A DNA stretch of 64,000 bases from contig WRMN01000001.1 in NCBI GenBank assembly GCA_009777095.1, positions 178,909 through 242,908 on the forward strand, in the 5' to 3' direction. The position numbers were made by a program, and so were the translations under genes. This DNA is from Bacteroidales bacterium. GTDB lineage: Bacteria > Bacteroidota > Bacteroidia > Bacteroidales > UBA932. Shown here one piece after another: positions 7,261-15,619 of this stretch. The notes under the pieces are model-generated. The model did not search any database, had not been told where the DNA came from, and worked only from the letters and a program-made list of their open reading frames with translations. Positions within the stretch are counted from its first letter, which is position 1. Each line of letters starts with the position of its first letter.

Positions 7261-8363
7261 AGCTTAAGCTGTTTAAGCGTGCGAATAGGGTGGAAGAGGT
7301 GGAAGAAAACCGAATGCGCTATTCTGCGGCCATAGCGCCCCGGGTAAAGCAATTCATATTTCCAGCGCTCCTCTTTTATGCGTCGGTAGTAGAATTTAAT
7401 GCTCTGCCACGCCGAGGGCGATTCGGGCATCTGCACAGGATATAATATGCCGTTCAGCATTTTTTCTTCGAGCGCAGGGCAGCGTTGGCAGTTCAAGGCT
7501 GTTTCAGCATCTAATCCGAAAAGTTCCATGGTTATAGCCGTAAAAGCGTCGGCTGCTTTTAACCAGCCTGCCTCGGCTAAGACTGCACGGTAGGCGGTCA
7601 GGTCGATTTTTTCCTTGTTGGCATACAAGAACACTGCCCAGTCGCAAAGAGTGCGGAGGTTCGTTTCTCGCGTAAAATGCCGCAAGGCATGACAGACCAG
7701 AAACAGTGCATGAAAATCGGTCGGCGGGTACAATAGCTGCCCCTTCGGAACCTGATTAAACCTTACGTTTTTTTGTAAACTTTCCTGCAAGTATTGCTCT
7801 AAACGGCAAACATAGCTTAAATTTTGCAGGTTTAAAAAATAATGGTGGTTTTCTATGGGGACGCCTTTGTAAGATAAAACAACATGTTTTTGCTGCGTTT
7901 TTTCCTTCTTAACGCCCTGTTTTATTAAAACTTGTTCGCCTTTTCGGGCTTGTCCGAAAAGGTAAATGTCTAAATCGCCGAACTCTCTGTGTTGGGGAAT
8001 GGGGTAATCTTGCGCCAGAGCCAAGCCTTTAAACAACATTACAGGAACGGATTCGCCGCTCAGCATTGCCGCTAACTCGGCAGCCACTGCCGCTTTGTAG
8101 TTATAACGCTGTTCTACGGCTTCCACATTAGCTGCCCACGTTATTTTAAGGCTGCGCGGCAAGAGGTGTTTTGTCGGCTCGCGCATAATGCCGTCGAAAG
8201 CTATAGCCATTACCCCGTGCGCTACTGCCGCTTTGAACAGTTGATGCCAATCTTCTTCTTCCATGTCGGTGAACAAAGCATCGTCGGCCGCTTTGTTCCA
8301 CAAGGCCGATTGCAACAAGGCTAACAACCTGCGGTGCGTTAGATCTACAAATTCCAACAGCAT
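7245..8363 (-). CDS. Nucleotidyltransferase-family protein (NTP_transf_5 type)
   Basis: A 372-residue protein with the family's core VPVMLFKGLALAQDYP followed by a GDLDIYLFG segment, the expected metal-binding Asp pair, near residues 113-140. The remainder is helical, with HYFLNL and HALFLVCHALRHF segments typical of this family (PF14907). Members sit beside PqqD-like and HPrK-like genes in lasso-peptide clusters, where a role in modifying phosphorylated peptide has been proposed, and in polysaccharide loci. Its start overlaps the PqqD stop by one base, so translation is coupled. Its exact reaction is unknown. Confidence 0.75.
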   Translation of the reverse strand: MLLEFVDLTHRRLLALLQSALWNKAADDALFTDMEEEDWHQLFKAAVAHGVMAIAFDGIMREPTKHLLPRSLKITWAANVEAVEQRYNYKAAVAAELAAMLSGESVPVMLFKGLALAQDYPIPQHREFGDLDIYLFGQARKGEQVLIKQGVKKEKTQQKHVVLSYKGVPIENHHYFLNLQNLSYVCRLEQYLQESLQKNVRFNQVPKGQLLYPPTDFHALFLVCHALRHFTRETNLRTLCDWAVFLYANKEKIDLTAYRAVLAEAGWLKAADAFTAITMELFGLDAETALNCQRCPALEEKMLNGILYPVQMPESPSAWQSIKFYYRRIKEERWKYELLYPGRYGRRIAHSVFFHLFHPIRTLKQLKLCSNS

Positions 8364-8629
8364 CAGACAATGGCTTTACAGGCCAGTAAACGCTCGACCC
8401 AGGCGCGGGCGTCGGCTTCGGCAACTGTTTGCTCTACATCATAACGGTTAATGAGCAACTTAGCCACATCTTCTACCGTAAAATCTTTCCCGCACAATTC
8501 ATTCCACAGGTAAACAGAGGTTTCGTTAAAGGCTATGAGCTTGGTCATATCAAGCCCGAACTTGCCTTGCATAATTAAGACCTGCTCGCCTGCAATAGAT
8601 TTTATGGTTAGACCGTCTTTGGTTTTCAA
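8363..8629 (-). CDS. PqqD-family peptide-binding protein (RiPP recognition element)
   Basis: An 88-residue protein of the size and pattern of PqqD-like winged-helix domains: beta strands first (GLTIKSIAGEQVLIMQG), then 'LIAFNETSVYLWNEL.GKDFTVEDVAKLLI..YDVE' and a final helix with DARAWVERLL. These domains bind leader peptides and deliver them to modifying enzymes. The start overlaps the stop of the upstream dehydratase gene (ATGA), placing the cassette on the polysaccharide-operon transcript. The presence of such a domain is the main reason for reading 4.2-8.6 kb as a peptide-maturation system. Confidence 0.82.
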   Translation of the reverse strand: MKTKDGLTIKSIAGEQVLIMQGKFGLDMTKLIAFNETSVYLWNELCGKDFTVEDVAKLLINRYDVEQTVAEADARAWVERLLACKAIV

Positions 8630-10560
8630 AGCTCAAAGTTTAAATATTCGGGGACTAAGGCATGCAGTTGTGCTATTACCTTTGCATCATCAAAGGAGTA
8701 AGCGGTATGAATTAACGTTTTTATATCCACTTTTACATTATCGTAGTTGTATTTGCGCACCCTCCCGATCATAATTTTTTCGTGTTGTGTAGGCAACTGA
8801 TGTTCTTCCTTGCTCAACAGTTCTTCATACAATTTTTCGCCCGGACGAAGCCCTACAAAGGCTATATCAATGTCTTTATAAGGTTCAAGGCCCGACAAAC
8901 GAATCATCTTTTCGGCCAGGTCTTTAATTTTTACAGCTTCGCCCATATCGAAGATAAAAATCTCTCCCCCATATCCCAGATTTCCAGCTTCGAGTACAAG
9001 GCTGCAAGCCTCGGGAATAGTCATGAAGAAACGGGTAATTTCAGGATGCGTTACGGTTATCGGACCGCCCTGCTTGATTTGTTCTTCGAAGCGCGGAATT
9101 ACCGATCCGCTGGAGCCTAATACATTGCCAAAACGGGTAGTAATAAATCGGCAGTGGCTGTTAGCAGAGGAATCTTTTAACTTCAACCCCAGCGACTGTA
9201 CATAAATTTCGGCCACTCGTTTGGTACAGCCCATCACATTCGTAGGATTTACCGCCTTGTCGGTCGATACCAGCACAAAGACCTTTACATTATAATTAAC
9301 AGACAAGTCGGCCATTATTTTTGTGCCAAGCACATTAGTATTTACCGCCTCACAGGGATATCTTTCCATCAGTGGCACGTGTTTGTAGGCAGCGGCATGA
9401 TACACATAGTCCGGAGCATAAGATTTAAAAACAGACTCCATCCGATGATTGTTGCGCACATCTGCAATTTCCCAATGAATATTCACATCAGGATATTTTT
9501 CCTCTAATTCCAATTGCAGGCTGTACATGGGGGTTTCGGCAATATCACAAAGGACTATTTCACGAGGATTGAGCGTACATATCTGTCGTGCAATTTCGCT
9601 TCCTATAGATCCGGCAGCACCGCTTACCAACACGCATTTATCGACATGAGAAACTCCTACCATTGAATTTTTAATATTAATAGTCGTGCGGCCTAACAGT
9701 TCTTCAATACGGATTTTTTTGAGTTGAAACGCAGTTTTGCTCATTTCCTTCCAAGTGGCCACCGCAGGGATAGTAAGCATTTCTATTTTACGTTTGATAC
9801 AGTAGTCGGCGAGCTTGTCTTTCATCTCGCGGTCAAGCTCATCAGGGTTAATCAGCAAGGATTTGAATCGTCCACTATTGACTAACTTTTGCAGGTCATT
9901 CCAACGATGATACACCTGAATGCCATTCACCGCTTTGGTTGCGATGAAACGAGCAGGCAAGATGAAGCCGTTAAGTTTGTAAGCGTGGTTTTGGTTATTT
10001 TCCAAGAATTCGGCCAATTTAATATTATTCGGCGAAATACCGTAAATGAGCAATGGGATATTTTTCTCTACTTGCGGATCCGTATATTTTTTCGCATAGT
10101 CATACAGCAATTTAATCGTCATTTTAACCATGAAAATCAGCGAAAAACAGATCATGGCGCTAAGGAAAAAGCCGTAGAGCGGCATGATCCGAACCGACCA
10201 CAATATTGACAATAGTTCACTAATCAACATCATACTAGTATTGGTGCAGAAAATAGCGAAAAAGGCGCGAAAGAGATCGCGAAGGCCCGAATAACGGAGC
10301 AGACTGCGATAGGTACGGAAGAGGTAGAGCCACAGAACGGTAAGGAAGGTGTTCAAGCCTAATTTCAGTAAAAAAGCATCAACCACCACCGGTTGTTCCA
10401 GATGGCTATAGCAAACAAGATAAGCCAGGATAAAGGCAAAGTTGGCAATGATCAGGTCTAAGAGAAAAATTAACCAGGAAGGCACGTAGGCCTTTTTACT
10501 TAGAAACATAATAAAGTCAGGAAAGTGGCGGTTTAGCCGATCAAGGAAGAGCCTTTTCAT
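8626..10560 (-). CDS. Membrane-bound nucleotide-sugar 4,6-dehydratase (PglF/WbpM/CapD-like)
   Basis: A 644-residue enzyme that would convert UDP-GlcNAc to the 4-keto-6-deoxy sugar. Four hydrophobic segments in the first 130 residues anchor it. A cofactor-binding-like domain follows, and then the SDR domain with VSGAAGSIGSEIARQ (NAD binding), STDKAVNPTNVMGCTKR (the long-chain dehydratase catalytic region, with Met in place of Tyr) and GLRPGEKLYEELL. Length fits PglF/WbpM. Together with the three genes upstream in the window it completes a UDP-bacillosamine-type pathway. It has its own promoter and is coupled to PqqD. Confidence 0.9.
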   Translation of the reverse strand: MKRLFLDRLNRHFPDFIMFLSKKAYVPSWLIFLLDLIIANFAFILAYLVCYSHLEQPVVVDAFLLKLGLNTFLTVLWLYLFRTYRSLLRYSGLRDLFRAFFAIFCTNTSMMLISELLSILWSVRIMPLYGFFLSAMICFSLIFMVKMTIKLLYDYAKKYTDPQVEKNIPLLIYGISPNNIKLAEFLENNQNHAYKLNGFILPARFIATKAVNGIQVYHRWNDLQKLVNSGRFKSLLINPDELDREMKDKLADYCIKRKIEMLTIPAVATWKEMSKTAFQLKKIRIEELLGRTTINIKNSMVGVSHVDKCVLVSGAAGSIGSEIARQICTLNPREIVLCDIAETPMYSLQLELEEKYPDVNIHWEIADVRNNHRMESVFKSYAPDYVYHAAAYKHVPLMERYPCEAVNTNVLGTKIMADLSVNYNVKVFVLVSTDKAVNPTNVMGCTKRVAEIYVQSLGLKLKDSSANSHCRFITTRFGNVLGSSGSVIPRFEEQIKQGGPITVTHPEITRFFMTIPEACSLVLEAGNLGYGGEIFIFDMGEAVKIKDLAEKMIRLSGLEPYKDIDIAFVGLRPGEKLYEELLSKEEHQLPTQHEKIMIGRVRKYNYDNVKVDIKTLIHTAYSFDDAKVIAQLHALVPEYLNFEL

Positions 10561-10583
10561 TTGTTTGGTTAGAATTTAGAGCA

Positions 10584-10615
10584 ACAAAAGTACTACTTTA
10601 TTTTTAAATCTCAAA
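10584..10615 (-). promoter_or_regulatory. Promoter for the dehydratase-PqqD-exporter operon
   Basis: The minus strand has TTTG, 19 bases, TACTTTTGT, about 24 bases before the dehydratase ATG. Overlapping and closely spaced genes follow, so this promoter probably drives 8626-10560 down to 4251. Confidence 0.65.
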
Positions 10616-10632
10616 ATTTCAGAACGCTATCA

Positions 10633-11775
10633 TTACAACCGAAACATGTTTTGAATAATATCTACCACTTGCTTCAATTCGTTTTCCGTCAGTGCTGAAC
10701 CGGATGGTAAGCACAAGCCCTTGTCGAAGAGGGTTTCGCTGACTTTTTCGCCATAATAGGAACATGAAGCAAATATCGGCTGCAGGTGCATAGGTTTCCA
10801 GAGAGGGCGCGATTCGATATTTGCTTTTTCCAATGCCAACCTAAGGTTTTCCCGTGTAAGGCCGCCCGTTTGTTTGGGGTCAACAATAATGGAAGTCAAC
10901 CAATAATTGGAAAAGAAATCGGCCGAAGGTTCCGTGTGGCAGGTAATACCTTTTATGCCGGATAAATGTTTCCGGTAGTATTGGTTATTTTTTCGCCGTT
11001 GCGCCACGCGCTGCGCCAACACCTCCATTTGTCCGCGGCCAATGCCGGCCACAATATTGCTCATTCGGTAGTTATAGCCGATGTGCGAATGTTGGTAATG
11101 CGGAGCGGTATCCCGTGCCTGCGTGGCTAAAAATCGAGCTTTTCGAATGTATGCCTCGTTTTTTGAAACCAAGGCGCCGCCGCCGGATGTAGTGATAATT
11201 TTATTACCATTGAACGACAAGGCGGCTAATTGGCCAAGAGTTCCACAATTAACTCCTTTGTAAACAGAGCCTAAGGCCTCTGCAGCATCTTCCAGTACCG
11301 GAATTTCGTACCGGTTGGCAATGGATAAAATTTCGTCCATTTTAGCCGGCATCCCATACAAGTGTACCGGAATAATAGCTTTGGGCTTTTTCCCTTTTTT
11401 GATTCTATCCCTGACGGCTTCTTCCATATATTCCGGCGAAAGGTTCCACGTATCCGGCTCGCTATCGACAAATACCGGCCTTGCTCCCTGATAAACAATG
11501 GGGTTTGCCGAGGCTGAAAAGGTAAAACTCTGGCACAGTATCTCGTCTCCGGCCTCCACTCCAAGTAGTATCAACCCCAGGTGCAAAGCGGCAGTTCCGG
11601 CAGTCAGCGCAGCTACATGCACCTCATTGCCCAAAGAGGCTTCCAAGTCGTTCTCAAAACCATCGACATTAGGGCCGAGCGGAGCCACCCAGTTGGTATC
11701 AAAGGCTTCCTGAATGTATTTTTGTTCATGCCCGCCCATGTGGGCAAGGGATAGGTAGATGCGTGGTGCTTTCAT
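10633..11775 (-). CDS. DegT/DnrJ/EryC1-family sugar aminotransferase (PglE-like)
   Basis: A 380-residue PLP enzyme. LSFNGNKIITTSGGG holds the Schiff-base Lys near residue 192, TAGTAALHLGL binds the cofactor phosphate, and EDAAEALGS contributes the ring-stacking Asp. PglE/LegC-type enzymes transfer an amino group to C4 of the 4-keto sugar made by the dehydratase. The substrate is inferred from the adjacent PglF-, PglD- and PglC-like genes. It lies 72 bases upstream of the dehydratase and 24 bases downstream of the acetyltransferase. Confidence 0.88.
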   Translation of the reverse strand: MKAPRIYLSLAHMGGHEQKYIQEAFDTNWVAPLGPNVDGFENDLEASLGNEVHVAALTAGTAALHLGLILLGVEAGDEILCQSFTFSASANPIVYQGARPVFVDSEPDTWNLSPEYMEEAVRDRIKKGKKPKAIIPVHLYGMPAKMDEILSIANRYEIPVLEDAAEALGSVYKGVNCGTLGQLAALSFNGNKIITTSGGGALVSKNEAYIRKARFLATQARDTAPHYQHSHIGYNYRMSNIVAGIGRGQMEVLAQRVAQRRKNNQYYRKHLSGIKGITCHTEPSADFFSNYWLTSIIVDPKQTGGLTRENLRLALEKANIESRPLWKPMHLQPIFASCSYYGEKVSETLFDKGLCLPSGSALTENELKQVVDIIQNMFRL

Positions 11776-11799
11776 ATTGAAGCAGGTATGTATAAAATT

Positions 11800-12399
11800 T
11801 TAAATTGTTCTTACTTTGCAAGGGTTGCCATAAGCCGTTGCATAGTCAGGAATATCATTTACTACGACCGAACCGGCACCGATTACCGACCATTTTCCTA
11901 TGCTGGCATTCGGAATAACAACTGTTCCGGATCCGATAAAACTTCCTTCCCCTACCTTCACATTCCCACAAAGCGTGCTGTGCGGTGCGATATGCACAAA
12001 ATCGCCTATTTCGCAATCGTGGTCAATAGATGCGCCTGTGTTTATGATGCAATGTTTGCCGATTTTTGCCGAATGTTGAATTATAGCACCTTGCATTACA
12101 ACCGTTCCTTCGTCTAATGCTGCGCTGTCAGCAATTATTGCACTTTTTGCACAAACGGCAGGTGAGTACTTTACCTCTTTTAATTTTTCAACAACTTTTT
12201 TTCTAATAGCATTATTCCCAATACTGATAATTAATGGGGAGCTCATATTGTTTTGCGACACAGGAATACCTAAAAAATTATTAATAGAAGTATCATCGTC
12301 ATAAATTTTAGGCAAAACAATATCATTTGATTTTAAAACATCAAAAATTACTTTTGCGTGTCCGCCTGCGCCATATAAATAGACCTCTTTCATAATCAA
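11800..12399 (-). CDS. Sugar O/N-acetyltransferase with left-handed beta-helix (PglD/NeuD-like)
   Basis: 199 residues. The N-terminal Rossmann-like part begins [15 protein letters not shown], as in PglD. A hexapeptide-repeat beta-helix follows ([19 protein letters not shown] and further turns). [19 protein letters not shown] holds the His pair expected to act as base and to bind acetyl-CoA. PglD acetylates the C4 amino group of UDP-4-amino sugars. The start overlaps the stop of the phosphoglycosyltransferase gene by 4 bases (ATGA). Confidence 0.88.
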   Translation of the reverse strand: MIMKEVYLYGAGGHAKVIFDVLKSNDIVLPKIYDDDTSINNFLGIPVSQNNMSSPLIISIGNNAIRKKVVEKLKEVKYSPAVCAKSAIIADSAALDEGTVVMQGAIIQHSAKIGKHCIINTGASIDHDCEIGDFVHIAPHSTLCGNVKVGEGSFIGSGTVVIPNASIGKWSVIGAGSVVVNDIPDYATAYGNPCKVRTI

Positions 12400-13001
12400 T
12401 TATTTCCTGTAAATTTTTCCATCGTAATATCTGTTTCTGCATTTACTCCTTCTCGAATTAATACTTTTTTTATTGTTAAAAACAAAATTTTCAAGTCAAG
12501 TCCAAATGAAAGGTTATCAACATACCATACGTCATGTTCAAATTTTTTCTTCCAACTGATTGTGTTTCTTCCATTTACCTGCGCCCATCCGGTAACTCCG
12601 GGACGAACTTCGTGCCTGCGTTTTTGTTCGGCATTGTACAAAGGTAAATATTCCATTAACAACGGACGCGGTCCTATCAAGCTCATATCGCCCTTTATAA
12701 CATTGAGTAATTGCGGAATTTCGTCAAGCGAAGTTGAACGAATAAATTTGCCAATTTTCGTCATACGCTTTGCATCCGGCAAAAGGGTTCCGTTTCTATC
12801 GCGCTTGTCGTTCATTGTTTTGAATTTCATTACTCTAAAAATTCGCTCATTACAGGTTGGGCGAGATTGAAAGAAAAACGGCTTACCATTATTCGTAAAA
12901 AACAAAATAACAGTAATAATAACGAATATCGGCGAAATGATAATAACTCCGGTAAGCGATAAGGTAAAATCTATAATGCGTTTGAAGAAACTTTTGTACA
13001 T
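12396..13001 (-). CDS. Initiating sugar phosphotransferase (PglC-like)
   Basis: A 201-residue monotopic phosphoglycosyl transferase. It has one N-terminal membrane-re-entrant hydrophobic segment, FKTM, the catalytic pair in [10 protein letters not shown] (Asp-Glu), [12 protein letters not shown] and [14 protein letters not shown]. It transfers the first sugar phosphate to undecaprenyl phosphate to start the repeat unit. The short, one-segment form matches PglC rather than the longer WbaP/WcaJ proteins. With PglD-, PglE- and PglF-like genes following, the first sugar is probably a diacetamido-trideoxyhexose such as diNAc-bacillosamine. Confidence 0.9.
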   Translation of the reverse strand: MYKSFFKRIIDFTLSLTGVIIISPIFVIITVILFFTNNGKPFFFQSRPTCNERIFRVMKFKTMNDKRDRNGTLLPDAKRMTKIGKFIRSTSLDEIPQLLNVIKGDMSLIGPRPLLMEYLPLYNAEQKRRHEVRPGVTGWAQVNGRNTISWKKKFEHDVWYVDNLSFGLDLKILFLTIKKVLIREGVNAETDITMEKFTGNN

Positions 13002-13252
13002 GTAGTCTTCCCTTAAATGGTTACAAAGAAATTACAAATCACAGGCACTTGCGGTTTGGCGAAGGCATTTTTGCCAAACTTCTTAATTTAATATTACTTT
13101 TTTTATCTATCCAAATTGAATATAGCTCAATTGAAATAGATAACGTTATTGAGCATACAGTGAAAAACAAACTAAGATCCTATAAATCTTGCCTCATTAT
13201 ACCTACTAAAACCACACATCCAAATACTAATTTTGCTATAAATTCTGGATCC
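13002..13252. other. AT-rich intergenic region, no gene seen
   Basis: About 250 bases separate the sugar transferase from the next glycosyltransferase gene. It holds a 7-bp hairpin (gtttggc / gccaaac, 13054-13079) without a clear U-run. No convincing ORF or RNA gene is seen. Confidence 0.4.
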
Positions 13253-14491
13253 TTATTTGAACGAGTTTTTTCGGACTTTCTCCGTTGGTCTATTAGTTTG
13301 AATAGCTTCAAATATTTTCATGTATTTTTCCACAGCAACCTCTAAACTATATTCACTTTTTGCAAGACTGTGTGCTCTAACTGACTGCTCTGTGATGAGT
13401 TTTTTATCATTTATATATTTTACAAAATCGGCAATAGATTTTTCAGTGAGTTTTGCAGGTAACACATAACCTGCATTATAATGCTTAATTATGTCACTTT
13501 GCCACCCCAAGTAATTTATCATGATTGGACGTCCTGCAGCAAGAGAATCAAAGAATTTATTTGCCGAATTATCCCATAAAACAGGGTTATCAATAAATGT
13601 TGAACAAGCAACAGTACATATAGAATTAAGATATGGTAGTTCCGACTTGGACACAACCCCTCCATAATATAAGTTATTATTCAATACCCCCTTCTTTTTT
13701 GCGCTATCAAGCACACTAACAAGTTGTTTACCTTTTCCATATAAAAGATATATAATAGAATTGTCAATATCTAATGTCATATTAGCTAAATTTACCAAAT
13801 AATCCACCCCATTAGCCTCGCCGAAAGTACCTGCATAAAGTACTATCTTTTTGCCCTGAATATCAACAGGTAAATTAACGCTATTTTCTATATTGTTAAA
13901 TCTGGATATTTCGCTGATATTGGGAATAACGATTGATTTTTGGTTGGGATATCGCTGTTCAATATTTTGCTTCATTCCTAATGATAAAGGTACGATCCAT
14001 GAAGCCCTCTTATATACAAGTTTTTCAAACCAATAAAGCAGCTTTATGATATATTTGTTATTAATATACCCCATTTTAACAGGCACCTCGGGCCAAACAT
14101 CACGAACTTCAAAAATATATGGAGTTTTTTTAAGGATATTTCTCACTAAAGCAGGAATAGCAATTGTAAGTGGAGTAGAAGTTGCCAAAACAATATCGCA
14201 TTTTATTTTCAGCGCTTTAAAGGAAGCAAACCAGAAGAATCGGCTAAAAGAGGCTATTCGTCTCCAAAAACCCATTGTATTATCATAAGGACAATTTAGA
14301 ACGAAAAACTTGATGCCATCTCTCTCAAATTCAGTCCATCGCTTTGAGTTTTTTTTAGGCGCTTTTTCTGAAGTAATGACTATAACTTCAATCCCTTTTT
14401 TGCAAAATGATGTGGCTAAATCATACGAGCGGGTACCGCCCGACATTTCAGGAAAAATAAAATATTGGTGGATGTATAATAACTTCATCAC
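13253..14491 (-). CDS. Glycosyltransferase family 4 (WbuB/PglA-like)
   Basis: 412 residues in a GT-B fold. The N-terminal domain begins LLYIHQYFIFPEMSGGTRSY, and RDVWPEVPVKMGY is a motif of WbuB-type enzymes. The C-terminal domain has IVLYAGTFGEANGVDYLV and a nucleotide-sugar-binding region around DNSANKFFDSLAAGRPIM, where the usual E(x7)E is partly diverged. WbuB-like enzymes add the second sugar to the undecaprenyl-linked acceptor; the adjacent PglC-like gene supports this. The AT-rich part of the locus starts here. Confidence 0.85.
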   Translation of the reverse strand: MMKLLYIHQYFIFPEMSGGTRSYDLATSFCKKGIEVIVITSEKAPKKNSKRWTEFERDGIKFFVLNCPYDNTMGFWRRIASFSRFFWFASFKALKIKCDIVLATSTPLTIAIPALVRNILKKTPYIFEVRDVWPEVPVKMGYINNKYIIKLLYWFEKLVYKRASWIVPLSLGMKQNIEQRYPNQKSIVIPNISEISRFNNIENSVNLPVDIQGKKIVLYAGTFGEANGVDYLVNLANMTLDIDNSIIYLLYGKGKQLVSVLDSAKKKGVLNNNLYYGGVVSKSELPYLNSICTVACSTFIDNPVLWDNSANKFFDSLAAGRPIMINYLGWQSDIIKHYNAGYVLPAKLTEKSIADFVKYINDKKLITEQSVRAHSLAKSEYSLEVAVEKYMKIFEAIQTNRPTEKVRKNSFK

Positions 14492-14503
14492 ATTTTATTA
14501 TTT

Positions 14504-15619
14504 TTAAGCATTAATAGATTCCATTAAATAGAGTTTAGAAGCCATTGCAAAATCTTGAATTTTGTAATTAACTTTATCAAAATTAATATGATTGTAAATT
14601 TCGTTTTCTCCCATTTTAGTAGTTAAAATTCTATTATCAAGATCAAGCAAATGTAATATATTAGATATCCTTTCGTCTTTCCCTTGGTCGCCTGTTAATA
14701 TAGCAACAAATGGTTTATTAAGAATAATTGCTAACGAAATACAATGAAAAGATGCAGATACAACTAACTCAGAATCCCTTATTACCCTGATAAATTCGTA
14801 TGGAGACATCGTATATTTAACTTTGATATTGTAGTTTAATAAGTCTCCAATAGAGGTGCTTCGAGTCAGTTTATACAGTTTTCTTCCTTTTAACTCAAAA
14901 TTAGTCTGCTTAAAAAATTCTGAAATCTGATTATCTCTATTTGTATAAAAAAATACATACGGTTCTTTTATTTTATCTTGAGGAACTAAACTTTCCCATT
15001 GTTGTTTAGATAATAAAAACACAGGATCAAGTACTAATTTAGCATCTCTTCCCGTTAATTGTTTGACTAAATTAACGCCATAAGTTTCTCGAACTGCTAT
15101 TTTATTTATTTTAGACAAGTATTTAACATATTGGTACTTTAATTCAAGAGGTATTTCTAAAGTTCCAAAACTTGATGAGTATGATATTTTTTTCGCATCA
15201 TCATCCACAAAGTTCAATAAAAATGCAAAATCACCGCCATTATTTTTATAGTTCCAGACTTGGTCGCTTCCAACTATAAATTTATCGTAGTATCTATTCA
15301 ATTCATTTGCTTCATCAGCAGATTTGTAAATTTTGCCTGTGTATTTCAGGTTCTTCTTATAGAATCTGTTGAATCTTGCTTTTCGCAACCCCATAAACGG
15401 AAATCCTAAAAAATACTTCAATGCGTTTTTAAAATTCTTTTTTTTCAAATTTTCCAAAACATGATGAGACATACTGTATGCAGTTTGTCTGTGTTTATTC
15501 CTATAATCAATGTATTCACAATCTATACTCTGCTCAAGTAAATATCTCTCAAGAGCGTATGCCTGTAATGCCGCACCGTAATTTACAGCATTATGAAACG
15601 ATAATAGCGCTACTTTCAT
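14504..15619 (-). CDS. Polysaccharide pyruvyl transferase-family protein
   Basis: 371 residues with family hallmarks: NYGAALQAYALERYL near the N-terminus, FIVGSDQVWNYKN in the middle and LVVSASFHCISLAIILNKPF with the conserved His in the C-terminal half. The family transfers pyruvate from PEP to sugar hydroxyls as a ketal, adding negative charge to the polysaccharide; some members act as glycosyltransferase-like enzymes. It abuts the next glycosyltransferase gene with no gap (stop and start adjacent at 15619/15620). Confidence 0.82.
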   Translation of the reverse strand: MKVALLSFHNAVNYGAALQAYALERYLLEQSIDCEYIDYRNKHRQTAYSMSHHVLENLKKKNFKNALKYFLGFPFMGLRKARFNRFYKKNLKYTGKIYKSADEANELNRYYDKFIVGSDQVWNYKNNGGDFAFLLNFVDDDAKKISYSSSFGTLEIPLELKYQYVKYLSKINKIAVRETYGVNLVKQLTGRDAKLVLDPVFLLSKQQWESLVPQDKIKEPYVFFYTNRDNQISEFFKQTNFELKGRKLYKLTRSTSIGDLLNYNIKVKYTMSPYEFIRVIRDSELVVSASFHCISLAIILNKPFVAILTGDQGKDERISNILHLLDLDNRILTTKMGENEIYNHINFDKVNYKIQDFAMASKLYLMESINA

